From the NCBI RefSeq assembly GCF_041296265.1, contig NC_091693.1, positions 14,582,001-14,646,000 on the forward strand: a DNA stretch of 64,000 nucleotides, written 5' to 3'. Under the pieces are notes generated by a model. The model searched no databases. It was not told where the DNA came from and saw only the letters and a program-made list of their open reading frames with translations. This document shows, one piece after another, positions 60,745 through 64,000 of this stretch. This DNA is from Equus caballus (taxonomy: Eukaryota > Chordata > Mammalia > Perissodactyla > Equidae). The translations under genes were made by a program, and so were the position numbers. The first letter of the stretch is position 1. Each line of letters begins with the position of its first letter.

Positions 60745-61120
60745 GGGGGTTGGGGACTCAGATTCCTGCGTTCTGAGGAAAGAGAAGGCTGGGGGCCAGG
60801 ACTCTTGGGTCTGAGGCGGGGCGAGGGCTGGGGGCCTGGCCTCCTGGATCTGTCGGGGTCGAGGGCTGGGGTCCCAGAATCATGTCCTGTGGGAAACGGT
60901 GACTGAACCTGAACTCCTGGTCCCTAGGTCGGCCGGGACTGGGATCTCAGAACTCCGGATTCTGATGGAGCTGGGGGCTGGGGGCTGAGATACCGGGACC
61001 TTGAAAGGGTGTAGGTTTGACCTCAGACTCCCGAGTCTGAGGGAGACGGGCCTTTGGGCCAGACTCTTGGGGCCCTAGGTTGGAGGGTATTACATTGTTG
61101 AACTCCTGGGTCTTAAGTGA
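60745..61120 (+). repeat. MSR1-like degenerate minisatellite in the TEX101 5' intron
   Basis: Repeats of the form 'gggggccaggactcttgggt' then 'ctgaggcggggcgagggctg', with many variants. Confidence 0.6.
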
Positions 61121-61373
61121 ATAGGTGGCTGGGTCCGAGAGTTACAGCTGTCGAAACGGAGGCACAGTAAACCCGTTAACTTGCTCAAACTCACAAGCTA
61201 GATAGGGACGGACTGACTATAGAGGTCATGGTCTCATATACAGTAAACTCTGCCCTGAAGTCAGTACCTGTCAGAAAGAAGATTTAATTTCATTCTGTGT
61301 GTTTGAAAGGTTTCTTCCTCTCCCTCAGATCACAGATCCTGATCGGCTCTTCCAAGCCTCTCTAGAAGAAGCC

Positions 61374-63679
61374 ATGGGAACCCGTCCTCTCCAGGGTTGG
61401 CTGTTGCTCTTTCTCCTGGGAGCCTCCCCCTTGAGCTGTATGTATGGGAGATGGGGGGAAGAGCAGCTGGGTCAAGAGGATGGATTTCTGGTGAAAAAAG
61501 AGTGATTTGGGCCCCACCGAGAAGGGCAAATGCTCATCCTTCTCTCATTGTCTCCCCAGTGGCACAAAATTTGTATTGTCACCAGGGTGTATACATAAGT
61601 ATAGAAGATGATCCAAGACATGCATTTAACTGGACCACTGGGAAAGTTGAGGCTTGTGACAATGGGTCATTTTGCCAGGAATCTGTGCTGTTGATTAAAG
61701 CAGGTAAAAAGAGAAAGGGGCAGTTGGGTTGGGTGGGAGGAAGGGTGATTGTGTCCATGTAAATGAGATTCCCCCTGCCCCAGGCCAAGCATTAGGCCTG
61801 CCGTCCACTTTCTTTCCCTCTTGTCTCATAACAGGGAACAAGACAGCAGTTTTGGCCTCTAAGGGCTGCACCACAGAAGGGTCACCGGCAATGACGTTTA
61901 TCCAGCACTCTCCACCGCCCGGCATAGTCACAGTCTCCTACAGTAACTACTGTGAGGAGTCCTTTTGCAACGATATGGAGGACTTACTTCAGATATGGAA
62001 GCCAGAACGTAACGAAGGTACCTTGGGAGGGGAGAGATGGGTGCTAAGAGAAACTCTAGAAACCCCTGAAGAGTAGGTCTTCCTTCTTTGTGTTCTTTCT
62101 TGGCTTGGGCCCAAGTGGGCCATACACAAAAGGACCTCAGAACTTCTGCTTGTCTTTCTTTTTCTATATTGTTACCTTGGGGTCTGAACACTGCTCAGAG
62201 CAGAGGGATATCACTGAGAGGTGGGGTGTAAATTGGGTTTTCTGTTTACTAAACAGTAACATGTCAGTGGAGGATTCTGAGCAGGGTGTGGTGTAACTAT
62301 TATTGCTTCCCCATTGCTGCACAACCACAGCCCACTTCCCTCCATTTGGCCTCAAGACCTATAGTAGTCTGGCCCTATTTTTGCAACTCGTTTCCTTCTC
62401 TTCCCTCTCTCATTTATTGGGTTCCAGCTGGGGGCAAGTATTCAAAATACTTAACAATGGATACGGGACAGGCCAATCAGAATGGATGCTGGCTGTAAAA
62501 CTAGTCCAGCCCTACCGGTGCCTACCAGCTGAATATCAGTACTGCAGTTTCTCACAATTCCTCGAATCCACCAAGCTGGCTCACATCTCCAGGCAATTGT
62601 CCTTGCTGTTTCCTTTGCTATCCCTATCCAACCCCTATTTTCACACAGTGAATAACCTCTATTCATCCTCCATCTCAACTCAGGTATCCGCTGTGTGAAT
62701 AGCAAATTCTTTTAGGGGTCTTTTAGGCCTGTCTCCCTCAGACTCAGGAGTCTGAGGTCAAACCTACACCCTTTCAAGGCCCCGATATTGTGTAGTTACC
62801 AAATTCTTTTAGGTAGTTACGTACTCCTCCATGCCTTTTCCATTATATCTTGGACACAGTGCCTACTGAGTTGTACTTAATTCCTTGCATGTCTTTCTCC
62901 TTCTAGACAATGATCCTAGATGACAGAAATTGTGTCCTTTTCATCTCTGTATCTCCACACCTAAGCACAGAGTTTGGGAGTCATATTGAATGGGGTTCTG
63001 ACAGCAGGGAAGAGTCAACTGGAGAAGGGTAGGGGGTTGCAGTAATAGGCCTTGCTTAGAGTGGTGTCAGCCGGAAATACTTGTGAAAGAGAAGGAAGCA
63101 AGGAGAGACAACTCCAGAGGCAGGACATATCCTTAAATGTCCCTCTCTTTCCCCCTCCAGTTCCCAGGGTGACGGCAAACCTCCACTGCCCAACCTGTGT
63201 GGCTTTGGGGACCTGTTTGAATGCTCCTTCTCTTCCCTGTCCTAATGATACGACTCGATGTTATCAAGGAAAACTTCAGATCATTGGAGGTAAACTGAAC
63301 AGTTGATGGTTTCAGAGGCTTGAAAACCAAACGTCTGAGTGGATCCCAAGAGGTTTTGACACTCAGGGTTCCAGGAAGGAGGGAGGACTAGATTCCTCTG
63401 TGATTTCCTAAAGCATCTGTGTGTCTCCCCATCCTTTCTTGTTCCATAGGAGGCATCAACTCACCTTTGGAGGTCAAAGGCTGTACATCCGTGATTGGTT
63501 GCAGGCTGATGGCTGGGGTCTTTACAGTAGGACCCATGTGGGTGAAGGAAGTATGTCAGTACCCGTCTCTCATTCAGCCCCGAAAAGCTGAAAATGGGGC
63601 CACCTGGCTTCTCTTTTCGGTTTGGAGGTTAGAGCTGTTGCTGCTGCTGTTACTGCAATCAGTTGTCCATTGTTCCTGA
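61374..63679 (+). CDS. TEX101: TEX101, testis-expressed Ly6/uPAR GPI protein (five coding exons)
   Basis: Coding exons: 61374-61437, 61560-61703, 61835-62017, 63161-63289 and 63450-63679. Junctions are GT-AG and phase 1, summing to 750 nt (249 residues, the length of human TEX101). A further acceptor at 61329 precedes the ATG, so the first coding exon has some 5' UTR. The product has a signal peptide (MGTRPLQGWLLLFLLGASPL), LU domain 1 (about 25-120, with FNWTTGKVEACDNGSFCQES and SYSNYCEESFCND), LU domain 2 (about 138-215, HCPTCVALGTC, RCYQGKLQIIGG, VKGCTSVIGCRLM) and a hydrophobic GPI tail. Four N-glycosylation sequons (NWT, NGS, NKT, NDT) are seen. In mouse TEX101 is a germ-cell GPI protein needed for ADAM3 maturation and sperm entry into the oviduct. 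No disabling change is seen. Confidence 0.95.
62703..62813. repeat. Inserted inverted copy of TEX101 5' intron sequence, flanked by a 14-bp direct repeat
   Basis: CAAATTCTTTTAGG occurs at 62703-62716 and 62800-62813. Between them, 62725-62789 is an inverted copy of 60989-61053 (about 65 bp with roughly five mismatches). It lies in TEX101 intron 4. Confidence 0.8.
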
Positions 63680-63811
63680 GGAGGCACTTCTGGTCCAGAG
63701 TCAAAGGATCTCTTTTTACTGGGAACCTTCTGACTGCTGGTCATCAACAAGTTGAGGAGCGGGTGCAGATTTGAAGAACAGAGTGTTCCTGTGGATTTAT
63801 TTGACATTTCT

Positions 63812-63817
63812 AATAAA
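63812..63817 (+). terminator. Polyadenylation signal of TEX101
   Basis: AATAAA 133 bp past the stop, followed by a TG/T-rich stretch (TTTCTGCTGTGATTTGTGTATG) expected of a cleavage region. Confidence 0.85.
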
Positions 63818-64000
63818 GTTTCTGCTGTGATTTGTGTATGACCTAAGACTGGAAGTGGAATTTTAGTGCTGAAAGGGCCCTTAAAATTCGTCTTCTCCAA
63901 CCCACGCATTTTGCAGAAAGGAAATTGGAGATCTGGAACACTTTAGCAAGTTTCTCACATTTACATAGCTATGAACAGAGCCAAGACCAGAAATTTGATA

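Overview
The window is mammalian nuclear DNA, most likely from a perissodactyl and probably an equid. At least eight copies of a tRNA-derived SINE with the equine ERE layout (GGCCGGCCC-type head, B-box GGTTCGGATCC, 'TTAGCTCAGGGCCAATCTTCCTC' style tail) are spread through it, next to MIR, L1 and ERV fossils. The only protein genes I can support belong to the Ly6/uPAR (LU-domain, GPI-anchored) family. Their content and order match the CD177-TEX101 interval of human 19q13.31.

Layout. (1) 222-7577, minus strand: a CD177-like gene with nine coding exons, open throughout. Its last exon loses homology to its sister before the charged stalk and GPI signal. (2) 7.6-33.0 kb: a 25-kb spacer of old repeats, including a 6.1-kb broken class I endogenous retrovirus (13364-19462), solo-LTR-like pieces, MIRs, ERE SINEs and a 5'-truncated L1. 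I found no convincing gene there. (3) 33120-39577, plus strand: a second, complete CD177-like gene (468 codons), head-to-head with the first. It has a TATA box, four LU domains, a lysine/glutamate/asparagine-rich stalk and a GPI tail. An L1 fragment is fused about 47 bp upstream of its TATA box, and a 567-bp solo LTR sits in intron 5. (4) 39.8-51.3 kb: an antisense ERVL-type fossil, a cluster of ERE SINEs and an L1 3' piece. (5) 51.4-59.6 kb, plus strand: a third, decayed CD177 copy. It keeps part of intron 5 and recognisable relics of exons 7, 8 and 9, and is split by a MaLR LTR, an internally deleted L1 with an 11-bp target duplication, and an ERE. (6) 60.5-63.8 kb, plus strand: an intact TEX101 gene (249 codons, five coding exons). 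It lies behind a CpG-rich stretch with three CCAAT boxes spaced exactly 31 bp apart.

The most interesting story is diversification of CD177. Between the two open copies the introns I compared differ by only about 4%, yet a 69-bp block encoding the start of the first LU domain differs at about 26 positions, almost all amino-acid changing. Their N-glycosylation sequons do not overlap, and their C-termini and upstream regions have been rebuilt independently. In human, CD177 is a neutrophil GPI protein (HNA-2) that binds PECAM-1 and displays proteinase 3. A pair like this could give two ligand-binding variants, one possibly without a membrane anchor. That functional reading is inference. All similarity figures here are counts made by eye.
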